Below, in pieces: positions 28,201-36,717 of a DNA stretch of 64,000 bases. The position numbers and the translations under genes are program-made. The DNA comes from Bradyrhizobium sp. RP6 (lineage in GTDB: Bacteria; Pseudomonadota; Alphaproteobacteria; Rhizobiales; Xanthobacteraceae), in the NCBI RefSeq assembly GCF_003837805.1, contig NZ_RQIT01000007.1:186001-250000 (forward strand), read 5' to 3'. Under the pieces are notes generated by a model that saw only the letters and a list, made by a program, of their open reading frames with translations, searched no databases and was not told the origin of the DNA. Each line of letters begins with the position of its first letter. The stretch's first letter is position 1.

Positions 28201-28275
28201 TCACTGCGAGCGCAGCGAAGCAATCCAGAGTCTTTTCCACGGATTCTGGATTGCTTCGCCGCGCTCGCAATAACG
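28201..28275. repeat. Palindromic dispersed repeat
   Basis: Inverted arms of 25 bp (28205-28229 and 28245-28269) pair with a single G-T wobble around a 15-nt loop. The arms contain GAAGCAATCCAGA and TCTGGATTGCTTCG. The same arm sequence recurs at 39098-39144 and, as half copies, near 44745 and 47910, so this is a multi-copy intergenic element. It fills most of the 285-bp gap between tex and the Gly/His-rich gene. Confidence 0.7.
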
Positions 28276-28414
28276 AGGAGGGAGCTAAACTCCCTCTCTC
28301 TAACATCCGCGTCAGAATCTGGCGCATTTGTAAGTTGAAGGCGGCAGCCTGTTCTCCTCATCTGATCATCCTCGTACGGCGCGCTGACCGCCGCACTGCA
28401 AGGAGGATGTTTCG

Positions 28415-28867
28415 ATGAACAGCAGGCTTCTCAAGGGCCTCACCGTGGCGGCGGTCGCCGCGATGATGGCGCTCGCTTCACCGGTGCTCGCTCGTGGCGG
28501 CGGTGGGGGCCATGGCGGCTTCGGCGGCGGCGGGCATTTCGGCGGTGGCGGCCATTTCGGTGGTGGCATGCACGCCGGCGGTTTCGGCGGCTTCGGCGGC
28601 ATGCGGGCTGGCGGCATGGGCGGCGCACGTTTCGCTCACGTCGGCGGGCCCGCCTTCGGCGGCCCGCGTTTCGCGCACGCGGCGATCGGGCCGCGCTTCG
28701 CCGGCGCAGGCTGGCACGGCCGCCACGGCTTCCGTCACCACCATTTCCGTCGTTTCGCCGTCTTCGGCGCGCCCTATTTCTACGGCGGCTACAATGACGG
28801 CTGCTGGAGCAGGAGCTGGACGCCCTATGGGTGGCAATGGGTCAATGTGTGCGGAGACTACTGGTAG
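28415..28867 (+). CDS. Exported Gly/His-rich protein of unknown function
   Basis: A 150-residue protein with a clear Sec signal peptide (MNSRLLKGLTVAAVAAMMAL, cleavage after SPVLA) and a mature part dominated by Gly, His and Phe. It has GGGGHFGGGGHFGGGMHAGG repeats (about 30-55), then RHGFRHHHFRR, and a C-terminal conserved-looking block with two cysteines (NDGCWSRSWTPYGWQWVNVC). The histidine clusters could bind metals. The C-terminal Cys/Trp/Tyr block resembles the tails of many small secreted rhizobial proteins. The start has a perfect AAGGAGG site around 28400. It precedes a two-component system on the same strand by 100 bp, but no functional link is visible. Confidence 0.8.
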   Translation: MNSRLLKGLTVAAVAAMMALASPVLARGGGGGHGGFGGGGHFGGGGHFGGGMHAGGFGGFGGMRAGGMGGARFAHVGGPAFGGPRFAHAAIGPRFAGAGWHGRHGFRHHHFRRFAVFGAPYFYGGYNDGCWSRSWTPYGWQWVNVCGDYW

Positions 28868-28967
28868 TCGCATCGCCGTACCGCACCATTGTCGCGATCG
28901 CCACCGGGCGGTTCCGCTCAGCCCCGGAACGGGATAGTCTGGTGGCGATCGTCGCGCGGAGCTTGTC

Positions 28968-29660
28968 ATGAGCGGAGGTCACAGTCGCATCCTGGTCGTC
29001 GAGGACGATCCGGAAACCGCAGGTCAGCTCGTCGAGGAGCTGACGGTTTCGGGCTACGACGTCGACCTCGCAACCAATGGCCGCGAAGCCCTGAACCACG
29101 GCGCCGCGCGCGACTATGCCGTGATCACCATCGACCGCATGCTGCCTGATATCGACGGCATCAGCGTGATGCGCCAGTTGCGCGACGACGGCATCGCCGC
29201 GCCGTTCCTGATCATCTCCGCGCTCGGCGAAGTCGACGACCGCGTGCGCGGCCTGCGCGCCGGCGGCGACGATTATCTCGTCAAGCCGTTCTCCTTCACC
29301 GAATTGCTGGCGCGGCTCGAAGCACTCGGCCGCCGCAGCGAGACCATCGCCAAGGAGACGCTTCTGCGCGTCGGCGATCTTGCGATCGACCTGATCGCAC
29401 GGGCTGCCTCCCGCCGCGGCCGCAAGATTCCGCTGCTGCCGCGCGAATTCCAGCTACTCGAATATCTCGTCCGCAACGAGGGCCGCGTCGTATCTCGCGC
29501 GATGCTGCTTCAGCACGTCTGGGACCTGCATTTCGATCCGTCGACCAATATCATCGACGTCTATGTGGGGCGCGTTCGTCGCAAGGTTGACGATGCCCAG
29601 GCCTATCCGCTGATCCATACCATCCGCGGCATCGGATATTGCCTCCGTGCTCCTGGCTAA
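28968..29660 (+). CDS. OmpR/PhoB-family response regulator
   Basis: A 230-residue two-component response regulator. The receiver domain (about 7-120) has acidic pocket residues in VVEDDPE, the phospho-acceptor Asp56 in ITIDRMLPD, a serine switch in IISALGE and the lysine in DYLVKPFSF. The C-terminal winged helix (about 130-228) contains PLLPREFQLLEYLVRNEGRV and YVGRVRRKVDD with the HTIRGIGYCL ending. The histidine kinase gene begins 14 bp before its stop codon, so the pair is translationally coupled and cognate. The regulon is unknown. Confidence 0.93.
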   Translation: MSGGHSRILVVEDDPETAGQLVEELTVSGYDVDLATNGREALNHGAARDYAVITIDRMLPDIDGISVMRQLRDDGIAAPFLIISALGEVDDRVRGLRAGGDDYLVKPFSFTELLARLEALGRRSETIAKETLLRVGDLAIDLIARAASRRGRKIPLLPREFQLLEYLVRNEGRVVSRAMLLQHVWDLHFDPSTNIIDVYVGRVRRKVDDAQAYPLIHTIRGIGYCLRAPG

Positions 29661-30723
29661 GACCCTTCGCTCCTCGACCTTCCGCCTCGCGCTGATCGCG
29701 ATCGCGGCGTTCGGGTTGATTGTCGCGGCAATCATGGCCTATGTCTATTTCGGGACGCTCGCCTACGTCGAGCGCCGGCTCGGCACGGTCGCCGACCACG
29801 ACGGCTTCACCGGCATGATCGAGCTCGCGATGGTCGCGGTCGCCATGCTGCTGCTGGTGCTCGCCGGGCTCGCGGCCGTGCTGGTGACGCGGCGCACTGT
29901 GGGGCGGATCGAACAGATCAACGCCACCAGCCGCGCCATCATGCTCTCCGGCCTCGACCAGCGTATCCCCATGCGCGGCAGCAACGACGAGTGGGATCGT
30001 GTCGCCGAAAACCTCAACCAGATGCTCGACCGCATCGAGACGCTGATGGGGGAGGTTAAGCAGGTGAGCGACAATGTCGCGCACGATCTGCGCACCCCGC
30101 TGACGCGCATGCGCGGCCGGCTGGAGAAGGCTTATCACGCCCCGCGCAACAGCGAGACCGACGCCGCGCTGATCGGGGACACCATCGCCGATCTCGATGC
30201 CGTGCTCGGCATGTTCGCCTCCATCACCCGGATCTCCGAGATCGAGACCCGCGCCCGCACCGGCGCCTTCCGCGGGCTTGATCTCGCCGAGATCGCCAGC
30301 GAGGTCGTCGAGCTCTACGATGCCGCCGCCGAGCAGGTTGCTACAAAGCTCAGCCTTGCCGGAGAACGTGGGGTGGCGATCACGGGCGACCGCGACCTGC
30401 TGTTCGACGCCATTGCCAATCTCGTCGACAACGCGATCAAGCACGGCTGCAAGGGCGGGCGGGTGACCGTGACCTGCCGCAGAACCGATGGCGCTGCGGT
30501 GATCGCGATTGTCGACGACGGTCCGGGCATTCCGGCCGAGCAGCGCGAACACGTCTTCAAGCGCTTCTACCGGCTCGAACGGAGCCGCTACACGCCGGGC
30601 AATGGCCTCGGCCTCAGCCTCGTCGCTGCGGTCGCGCACCTTCATGGCGCCGAAATTGCGCTGCATGACAATGCGCCGGGCCTGACGGTCGCGCTCAGCT
30701 TTCCGGCGGCGTCAGCACCGTGA
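29647..30723 (+). CDS. Membrane histidine kinase with minimal periplasmic loop
   Basis: A 358-residue sensor kinase. Two membrane helices (about 13-38 and 57-80) enclose only about 18 extracytoplasmic residues, so there is no room for a folded sensor domain. A HAMP linker (about 81-133, RRTVGRIEQINATSRAIM) leads to the HisKA domain with phospho-acceptor His146 in NVAHDLRTPLTRM. The HATPase region has NLVDNAIKHG (N-box), VDDGPGIPAEQREHVFKRFYR (G1/F-box, here in two parts) and NGLGLSLVAAVAHLHG (G2). It starts at a GTG (29647) that overlaps the regulator gene by 14 bp. It may sense membrane state or a partner protein, rather than a soluble ligand. Confidence 0.92.
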   Translation: MLLAKTLRSSTFRLALIAIAAFGLIVAAIMAYVYFGTLAYVERRLGTVADHDGFTGMIELAMVAVAMLLLVLAGLAAVLVTRRTVGRIEQINATSRAIMLSGLDQRIPMRGSNDEWDRVAENLNQMLDRIETLMGEVKQVSDNVAHDLRTPLTRMRGRLEKAYHAPRNSETDAALIGDTIADLDAVLGMFASITRISEIETRARTGAFRGLDLAEIASEVVELYDAAAEQVATKLSLAGERGVAITGDRDLLFDAIANLVDNAIKHGCKGGRVTVTCRRTDGAAVIAIVDDGPGIPAEQREHVFKRFYRLERSRYTPGNGLGLSLVAAVAHLHGAEIALHDNAPGLTVALSFPAASAP

Positions 30724-30735
30724 GGGTTGGCGGCG

Positions 30736-31107
30736 TCAAAGCTCGATCACGCCGCGCCGTGCCGCATGCGCGACTGCATCGGTGCGGCCGGTCGCGTCCA
30801 GCTTGTGCAGCAGCGAGCCGACATGGAATTTCACGGTGTGCACGGAGATGCCGAGCTGACGCGCGATCATCTTGTTCGAGGCACCTTCCGCCATCAACGC
30901 CAGCACGTCGAGCTCGCGCTGTGTCAGGGCAATGTCCTCAGGCATGATGCGCGAATCGCGCGCGATGATCGCTGCGGCGGCCTGCTCGTCGGGCGCAGCG
31001 AGACGAAGCCCAGGGATATTGCCGAGGAGCGCCGCCAGGCGATCGGCGAGGGCGGGGTCGCCGACCTCCAGGGCGATCACGATCTCGGCCGTCTTGTCCT
31101 CGCTCAC
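30736..31107 (-). CDS. LuxR-type DNA-binding regulator with shortened receiver-like N-terminus
   Basis: A 123-residue regulator. Residues about 58-123 are a complete LuxR/NarL helix-turn-helix (LTQRELDVLALMAEGASNKM, then IARQLGISVHTVKFHVGSLL). The N-terminal 55 residues (EIVIALEVGDPALADRLAAL, NIPGLRLAAPDEQAAAAI) look like only the first strand and helix of a receiver domain, with the phosphorylation core missing. Phospho-control is therefore unlikely. It begins at a GTG (31107) that overlaps the TGA of the upstream PDZ protein gene in a GTGA arrangement, so the two are translationally coupled. It is convergent with the histidine kinase gene, but the missing phosphorylation site argues against a kinase-regulator relation. 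Confidence 0.85.
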   Translation of the reverse strand: MSEDKTAEIVIALEVGDPALADRLAALLGNIPGLRLAAPDEQAAAAIIARDSRIMPEDIALTQRELDVLALMAEGASNKMIARQLGISVHTVKFHVGSLLHKLDATGRTDAVAHAARRGVIEL

Positions 31108-31970
31108 GCCTCCGGCCTCTCGACCACCGTAACCTTGAAGCTGGCCGGCTCGCCGCCGCGCCGCACGGCGACATCGACCACCGTGCCGACGCTCGAAGGT
31201 CCAAGTGTCCGCGACAGCGCACGCACGCCCGACAGTTTCTGGTCGTTGACCGCGACGATCACGTCGCCCTGACGGATGCCGGCCGCGGCCGAGGGACCGG
31301 CCTTGTCGACATTCATCACCATGGCGCCGACGCCGTCGTCGAGCCGCACCGGCTGAAGTCCGAGGCCGAGATATCCCCGCGCGATGCGGCCCCGCGCCTC
31401 CAACTGCGCCGCGACGCGCTCGATCGTCGCCGTCGGGATCACCAGCACGCGCCGCGGTCCGAGCACGGCCATGCCAAAGGCTTCGCCCGATGCATCGAGC
31501 GCGAGGCCGCCCTGCTGGCTACCGCGCAGGCGGACGTCGAGCTCGATGCGCGCATCGATGTCGCCGCCGCGCAGGGAGCGCCAGCTCTTGCCGGATGCCG
31601 ACACCATCCCGAGCGCGGCGCTCGGCGTCTCGCGATTGGTGGCGACCACCACCGACAAGGCGCCGAGCGGCGGAACCGTTGCGGCGAGTTTGACCGGCGC
31701 GACGGCGGCATCGATACGCAGCAGCGCGATGTCAGTCGTATGGTCACGGCCGGCGATCGTGGCGGCCGCGGTGCTTCCGTCGCCAAGGCCGATCTCGACC
31801 GCGCCCTCGTCCGCCAGTGCCTCGTCGGCAGTGACGATCAGGCCGGGTTTCCAGGCGAAGCCGGTGGCGCGGGAACGGTGCGAATGCACGGAGACGACGG
31901 ACGGCGCAGTGCGCGCCACGACGTCCGCGAGGGCGGACGACAGGGAAGGCAGGGGAGTAGGGGCGGTCAT
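31104..31970 (-). CDS. HtrA/DegP-like PDZ protein with inactivated protease triad
   Basis: A 288-residue protein with a trypsin-like domain (about 10-190) and one PDZ domain (about 195-285, YLGLGLQPVRLDDGVGAMVM, then AAGIRQGDVIVAVNDQKLSG). By alignment to HtrA motifs, the catalytic His (TNYHVV) is Glu50 here (TADEAL). The Asp is kept as Asp80 (HTTDIALLRID). The Ser of GNSGG is replaced, giving GSQQGG with Gln153. The protease should therefore be dead. There is no signal peptide or membrane segment, unlike the exported HtrA at 35491, so it is predicted cytoplasmic. It overlaps the following LuxR-type gene by 4 bp. An adaptor or ligand-sensing role towards that regulator is an inference. Confidence 0.82.
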   Translation of the reverse strand: MTAPTPLPSLSSALADVVARTAPSVVSVHSHRSRATGFAWKPGLIVTADEALADEGAVEIGLGDGSTAAATIAGRDHTTDIALLRIDAAVAPVKLAATVPPLGALSVVVATNRETPSAALGMVSASGKSWRSLRGGDIDARIELDVRLRGSQQGGLALDASGEAFGMAVLGPRRVLVIPTATIERVAAQLEARGRIARGYLGLGLQPVRLDDGVGAMVMNVDKAGPSAAAGIRQGDVIVAVNDQKLSGVRALSRTLGPSSVGTVVDVAVRRGGEPASFKVTVVERPEA

Positions 31971-32153
31971 GGCAGGCTCCTGTAAGCTGTCCTCAATCTG
32001 GGATATCGCAGGCGCGCGCGAAACTGGCCGGGTGGCCAGGACTCCTCTCCGCGCGGCCGACGAACATGTGATTGGGACCCACTCACGGCAACGTGTAGCA
32101 ATCGGCCGACATTGCGCCGCCTGGCCTCAACCCTTTTGAACGAGCCCTGACCG

Positions 32154-33119
32154 ATGACCATCGATCTCACCCGCCGCACCCTATTGCAACTTGCCGGTGC
32201 AACCTCGCTCGCGATGGCGGCTGCAGCCGCGGCGCGCGCCGAGGGCGTTCCTCAAGGCGGCGGGCCGACCTTTGCCAGCCGCACGCCGATGCGCGTCGGC
32301 ATGGTGACGCTGCGGGTGAAGAATCTCGACAAGGTTGCGGACTACTACCGCGACGTGATCGGGCTTGCCGTGATGGAGCGTTCGGCGATCGCCGCGAAGC
32401 TCGGCACGGCCGGAATAGCGCTGCTGGTGCTGGAGGCCCGTCCCGACGCGGAAATCGAGCCGCGCAATGCCGCCGGCCTCTACCACACCGCCTTCCTGAT
32501 GCCGACGCGAAAAGACCTCGCGCGCTGGCTGGTGCATGCCGCCTCGCATCGCGTGCCGCTGTCGGGTTTTGCCGATCACCTCGTCAGCGAGTCCGTCTAT
32601 CTCGACGACCCCGAAGGCAACGGCATCGAGGTCTATGCCGACCGCGATCCCTCGCAATGGCAATGGAGCGAGGGCAGCGTAAGGATGGCGACCGACGAGC
32701 TCAACATCCCCGACCTGCTGTCGCTGACCAATACACGCGTCGCCGACTATGCCAAGGCGCCGGACGGAATGCGCATCGGCCACATGCATCTGCGCGTCGG
32801 CGATCTCGCGCAGGCCGAGAGCTTCTATCACGGCACGATCGGCCTTGATCCGACGCGCAAGCGCAGCGGCGCCGCGTTCCTCTCGTCGGGCCGTTATCAC
32901 CATCACCTCGGCATGAATGTCTGGCAGAGTCAGGGCGCCGGCCGGCGCGACGATGCCACCACGGGCCTTGCATGGTTCTCGCTCGTGACGGCGAAGCAGG
33001 ATATTCTCGCCGCACAGGAGGAACGCCTGCGCAAGGGCGGTGCGCAGCTCACCACGCTTGCGAATGGCGTGGAGGCGATCGATCCATGGGGCACGCGGGT
33101 GCGGCTGCTCAAGGCGTGA
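32154..33119 (+). CDS. Tat-exported VOC (glyoxalase/extradiol dioxygenase-fold) protein
   Basis: A 321-residue protein beginning with a twin-arginine signal (LTRRTLLQLAGATSLAMAAAAAARA). Two vicinal-oxygen-chelate modules follow. The first (about 45-165) has MRVGMVTLRVKNLDKVADYY, HTAFLMPTRKDL and a GNGIEVYADR end. The second (about 200-320) has IGHMHLRVGDLAQAESFYHG and HHHLGMNVWQSQG. The HMHL, HHH and GIEVYAD positions resemble the metal ligands of CatE-type catechol 2,3-dioxygenases, which are normally cytoplasmic, so export is unusual. The gene stands alone between two divergent or convergent units. Activity (dioxygenase, glyoxalase or binding only) is uncertain. Confidence 0.82.
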   Translation: MTIDLTRRTLLQLAGATSLAMAAAAAARAEGVPQGGGPTFASRTPMRVGMVTLRVKNLDKVADYYRDVIGLAVMERSAIAAKLGTAGIALLVLEARPDAEIEPRNAAGLYHTAFLMPTRKDLARWLVHAASHRVPLSGFADHLVSESVYLDDPEGNGIEVYADRDPSQWQWSEGSVRMATDELNIPDLLSLTNTRVADYAKAPDGMRIGHMHLRVGDLAQAESFYHGTIGLDPTRKRSGAAFLSSGRYHHHLGMNVWQSQGAGRRDDATTGLAWFSLVTAKQDILAAQEERLRKGGAQLTTLANGVEAIDPWGTRVRLLKA

Positions 33120-33134
33120 TCGAAAGCGGCAGCT

Positions 33135-34283
33135 TCAGCCCGCTGCGCGTTCCAGCTCGGCGCCCTCATCCGACCAAGCGCAACGGCCGCCTCCGGCACG
33201 TTTCGCCGTATAGAGCGCACGATCGACCCGCTCCATGAGCTGCGACGTTGAGCCGGCGGTGGCCGGATCAGCGCTGACCAGAATGCCGGCGCTTGCGCCG
33301 ATGCGGACCGGAATGTCCGTGAGCAAAAACGGCATCGAGAGATCGCGAATGGCCTGGCGGGCCAGCGCGAGCGCTTGCTCACAGCCGGCATCGCCTGAAG
33401 CAACCGGTTTGAGCATCATGAACTCGTCGCCCCCGAACCGTGCGGCTATGCCTGGATTGCCGATACAGACCGACAGCCGCTCTGCGACCTGGCGCAACAG
33501 ATCGTCGCCGACGTGATGGCCGTGGCGGTCGTTGACCGGCTTGAAGCCGTCGAGATCGATGGCGATGATGGCGAAGTTTCCGCGGGTCTCCGCCAGCGCC
33601 TGGAAGAACGCGGCGCGGTTCGGCAATCCCGTCAGGAAATCGTGGGTCGCCTGGCGCGCCAGCCGGTGCTTTGCTTCGAGCCGCTCGACGAAGGCGGCGC
33701 TGAGATGTTTCGACGCCTCGCGCAATGTGAGCCAGAAGAACACCAGCATGATCGCGCCGAGCTTGTAGGCGAACTCGGGGCGGAGCAGGCCGGCCAGGAT
33801 GGTCGGCGTCAACAGCACCGCGGCGGTGGTCAGGATGATCCAGGGGCGGATCGCCGCGCGCGAGACCATGCCGACGCAGAAGGACATCGAAAGGCCGAAC
33901 GCGATCCAGGCGCCGGGTCCATCGTCGAGCTCGAGCGCGCGATACGACAACATGCCCAGCGCAAGGCCGAAAGCGGACGCGCCGGCGCCGTAAAGCCCTT
34001 CCCAGCGGATCACGTCGGCATCGGAGAACTGCGCAGCGCGCGACTTGTAGCGGAACAGGGATGCGATCCGGGCTGCGGCCGTGATGAAGATGAAGACCGA
34101 GATCACCGCATAGCCGGTATCGCCGCTCATGAGCGCCAGCGCGGCGGCGCCCGTCACCGACGTGACGCCAATCGCGAACACCTGCGGCAGCGACGTGTAC
34201 AGGAGATCCACGAGCTCGCGCCGGATGCGCGGATCGGGATGCAGGAACCTGGACAACATTGTCAGAGTCATGGCCGGCACCAT
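33135..34283 (-). CDS. Membrane-bound diguanylate cyclase (GGDEF)
   Basis: A 382-residue protein. An N-terminal membrane module of about five to six helices (about 25-185, e.g. VISVFIFITAAARIA and WIILTTAAVLLTPTILAGLL) is followed by a GGDEF domain (about 205-370). The active-site loop RFGGDEFMML is intact, as are DFLTGLPNR and the metal site IIAIDLDGFKPVND, so synthesis of cyclic di-GMP is expected. The inhibitory site RxxD normally five residues before the motif reads GNPG, so product feedback inhibition by the classical I-site is probably absent. The ATG at 34283 was chosen, though in-frame ATGs 4 and 8 codons later are equally possible. It is a single gene. Confidence 0.9.
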   Translation of the reverse strand: MVPAMTLTMLSRFLHPDPRIRRELVDLLYTSLPQVFAIGVTSVTGAAALALMSGDTGYAVISVFIFITAAARIASLFRYKSRAAQFSDADVIRWEGLYGAGASAFGLALGMLSYRALELDDGPGAWIAFGLSMSFCVGMVSRAAIRPWIILTTAAVLLTPTILAGLLRPEFAYKLGAIMLVFFWLTLREASKHLSAAFVERLEAKHRLARQATHDFLTGLPNRAAFFQALAETRGNFAIIAIDLDGFKPVNDRHGHHVGDDLLRQVAERLSVCIGNPGIAARFGGDEFMMLKPVASGDAGCEQALALARQAIRDLSMPFLLTDIPVRIGASAGILVSADPATAGSTSQLMERVDRALYTAKRAGGGRCAWSDEGAELERAAG

Positions 34284-34444
34284 CTCCGCTTCTTCCTAAC
34301 AAGGGGTAGGGGAAGGGGCGCGAGACGATGTTGGTGCGCAACGTCCTTAAGAAGTGGTCAATGCACAGGGTTGCTGGCGATTTTTCCCCGTGTTAGCAGC
34401 GGTGAGGCGCGCAACGGCGGCCTGATGTCCTGAATGCAGCTGAC

Positions 34445-35320
34445 ATGTCCGAATTCCACGGTGTCTTTCCCTATCTCGTCTCGCCCGTCGGTGCCGACGG
34501 CACGGTGCGGGCCAACGTGCTGGCAAAGCTCTGCGACGACCTAATCGGCGCCGGCGTACACGGCCTGACGCCGCTGGGCTCGACCGGCGAATTCGCCTAT
34601 CTCAACGCCGAGCAACGCGCGGTGGTCGTGCAGACCACGATCGAGGCCGCGCAGGGCCGCGTACCTGTCGTGGCCGGCGTCGCCTCCACCTCCACGACGG
34701 ATGCCGTGGCGCAGGCAAAGGCCTACCAGAAGATCGGCGCCGACGGCATCCTCGCGATCCTGGAAGCCTATTTCCCGCTTGCCGACGTCCAGGTCGAATC
34801 CTACTTCCGCGCCATCGCCGATGCCGTCGACATCCCCGTCGTCATCTACACCAATCCGCAATTTCAGCGTTCCGATCTCACCCTCGACGTCATTGCGCGC
34901 CTCGCCGAACATCCGCGCATCGGCTACATCAAGAATGCTTCGACCAACACCGGCCGGCTGCTCTCGATCATGAGCCGCTGCGGCGATGCCTTGCGCGTGT
35001 TCTCGGCCTCGGCTCATATCCCCGCCGCAGTGATGCTGATCGGCGGCCGCGGCTGGATGGCGGGACCGGCCTGCATCATCCCGCGCCAGAGCGTTGCGCT
35101 TTACGAGCTCTGCAAGGCCGGCCGTTGGGACGAGGCCATGGTGCTCCAGCGGCGGCTGTGGCGCATCAACGAAGCCTTCGCCCGCTACAACCTCGCCGCT
35201 TGCATCAAGGCGGGGCTTGCGATCCAGGGCTACGATGTCGGCGACCCCGTCCCGCCGCAGGCGCCGCTCACGGCCGATGCACGGAAGGTGGTGGAAATGG
35301 CGCTGCGCGAGCTGACCTAG
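34445..35320 (+). CDS. DHDPS/NAL-family class I aldolase or lyase
   Basis: A 291-residue TIM-barrel enzyme of the dihydrodipicolinate synthase/N-acetylneuraminate lyase family. The pyruvate-site loop GSTGE (45-49), Tyr135 (VIYTNP) and Schiff-base Lys163 (GYIKNAS) are all present, so a pyruvate- or 2-oxoacid-forming aldolase or lyase reaction is expected. It lacks neighbours of lysine synthesis and the sequence around the substrate pocket is not that of a typical DapA. A catabolic role (sugar acid, hydroxyproline or aromatic aldehyde lyase) is more likely. No operon partner is visible. Confidence 0.87.
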   Translation: MSEFHGVFPYLVSPVGADGTVRANVLAKLCDDLIGAGVHGLTPLGSTGEFAYLNAEQRAVVVQTTIEAAQGRVPVVAGVASTSTTDAVAQAKAYQKIGADGILAILEAYFPLADVQVESYFRAIADAVDIPVVIYTNPQFQRSDLTLDVIARLAEHPRIGYIKNASTNTGRLLSIMSRCGDALRVFSASAHIPAAVMLIGGRGWMAGPACIIPRQSVALYELCKAGRWDEAMVLQRRLWRINEAFARYNLAACIKAGLAIQGYDVGDPVPPQAPLTADARKVVEMALRELT

Positions 35321-35490
35321 CTGTTTGGCACGCGGCAATATGCCCCGGCACCCGTGCATGAGCCAGAAAAGCCCTTACCTCCCAACCGGGAAACTTCCGT
35401 TCGTCTGCGACGTTGCCGCGTGAGCGAGGTCTGTCACTCCATGCATGTGCATCCCAAGGCCGTATTCAGCACTGGAGACGGTGGTCACCG

Positions 35491-36591
35491 ATGAATCGTC
35501 GCTACGCGATTGCCGCGGCAGCCTTCGCCGCCCTGCTGCTTGCCGTCACTGCCGCGAAGATCCTGCATGTCCCGACGCTGCATGTCCCATGGGCTGCGCC
35601 CTCCGCGCGCGCGGTCGAGCAGCGCGGTCCGCTGTCCGATGGCGAAAAGGCGACCATCGAGATCTTCGAGCGCGTGTCTCCTTCGGTCGTCCAGGTGGCG
35701 GTGAAATCGGCGACCAATCCTCTCATGGGTGAGGAAGGCCAGGGCGGCTCTTCCGGCACGGGATTCGTCTGGAATCGCGACGGGCATCTCGTGACGAACA
35801 ATCACGTCGTCGCCAGTGGCGGCGAAATCGCCGTGCGCTTTGCCTCGGGAGAGGTGGCCCAGGTCGATCTCGTCGGCACGGCTCCCAATTACGATCTTGC
35901 GGTGCTGCGGATTCGCAGCGTGCGCGAGCTTCCACCGCCGATCGCTCTCGGCAGCTCGAGCGACCTGAAGGTCGGGCAATCCGCCTTCGCGATCGGTAAT
36001 CCCTTCGGACTGGATCAATCGATGACGAGCGGCATTATCAGCGCGCTCAAGCGCAGGCTTCCGACCCATGGCGGTCGGGAGATTGCCAATGTCATTCAGA
36101 CCGATGCCGCGATCAACCCCGGCAATTCGGGTGGACCGTTGCTCGACTCTGCCGGCCGGCTGATCGGCGTCACGACTGCGATCATTTCGCCGTCCGGTTC
36201 GAACGCCGGCATCGGCTTTGCGGTCCCGGTCGACGTCGTGAACCGGATTGTGCCCGAGCTCATTCGCAACGGTCGCGTGCCGACGCCCGGCATCGGCATC
36301 GTGGCCGCCGGCGAGGATGTTTCGACCCGGCTTGGCGTCGAAGGGGTGATCGTGGTGCGGACGGCCCCCGGCAGCCCTGCCGAGCGGGCGGGAATCCGCG
36401 GTGTCAATTTTTCGACTGGAGCGGTCGGAGACATCATCACCGCGGTCGAGGGCAAGCCGGTGCGGCGCCTCTCCGACCTGACCGATGCGCTCGAGCAGGC
36501 CGGCGCCGGGAAGACCGTTCGCCTCACTGTCAAGCGGGGCTCGGACACTCGTGACGTGAATATTGGCATCATCGACATCGATAGGTCCTAG
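35491..36591 (+). CDS. Periplasmic HtrA/DegP-type serine protease with PDZ domain
   Basis: A 366-residue S1C protease. An N-terminal hydrophobic segment (RRYAIAAAAFAALLLAVTA) acts as signal peptide or anchor. The trypsin-like domain (about 55-250) has the full triad: His in TNNHVVA, Asp in NYDLAVLRI and Ser in NPGNSGGPL. One PDZ domain follows (about 260-360, PGSPAERAGIRG, then GDIITAVEGKPVRRLSDL). With a single PDZ it resembles DegS or a short HtrA rather than DegP. The ATG at 35491 begins the signal peptide. A frame open 26 codons upstream adds no signal-like sequence. It is an active counterpart to the dead paralogue at 31104 and probably handles misfolded envelope proteins. Confidence 0.92.
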   Translation: MNRRYAIAAAAFAALLLAVTAAKILHVPTLHVPWAAPSARAVEQRGPLSDGEKATIEIFERVSPSVVQVAVKSATNPLMGEEGQGGSSGTGFVWNRDGHLVTNNHVVASGGEIAVRFASGEVAQVDLVGTAPNYDLAVLRIRSVRELPPPIALGSSSDLKVGQSAFAIGNPFGLDQSMTSGIISALKRRLPTHGGREIANVIQTDAAINPGNSGGPLLDSAGRLIGVTTAIISPSGSNAGIGFAVPVDVVNRIVPELIRNGRVPTPGIGIVAAGEDVSTRLGVEGVIVVRTAPGSPAERAGIRGVNFSTGAVGDIITAVEGKPVRRLSDLTDALEQAGAGKTVRLTVKRGSDTRDVNIGIIDIDRS

Positions 36592-36717
36592 CCGGCCGAT
36601 CCGCGCCAGCAAAGAGGCCCTGACGCGCATTGCAGATGTGCCCGGGCTCGGTTGTCTGGCCCGCAAAATCGGTTAAAACCGCCGCGGTCGTTTTCCGGAT
36701 TTCGAGGACATAACGGA

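Noticed and set aside
30723..30736. Kinase-regulator relation between the HisKA kinase and the LuxR gene
   Set aside because: The kinase already has an overlapping cognate regulator and the LuxR protein lacks a phosphorylation core. The genes are only convergent neighbours.
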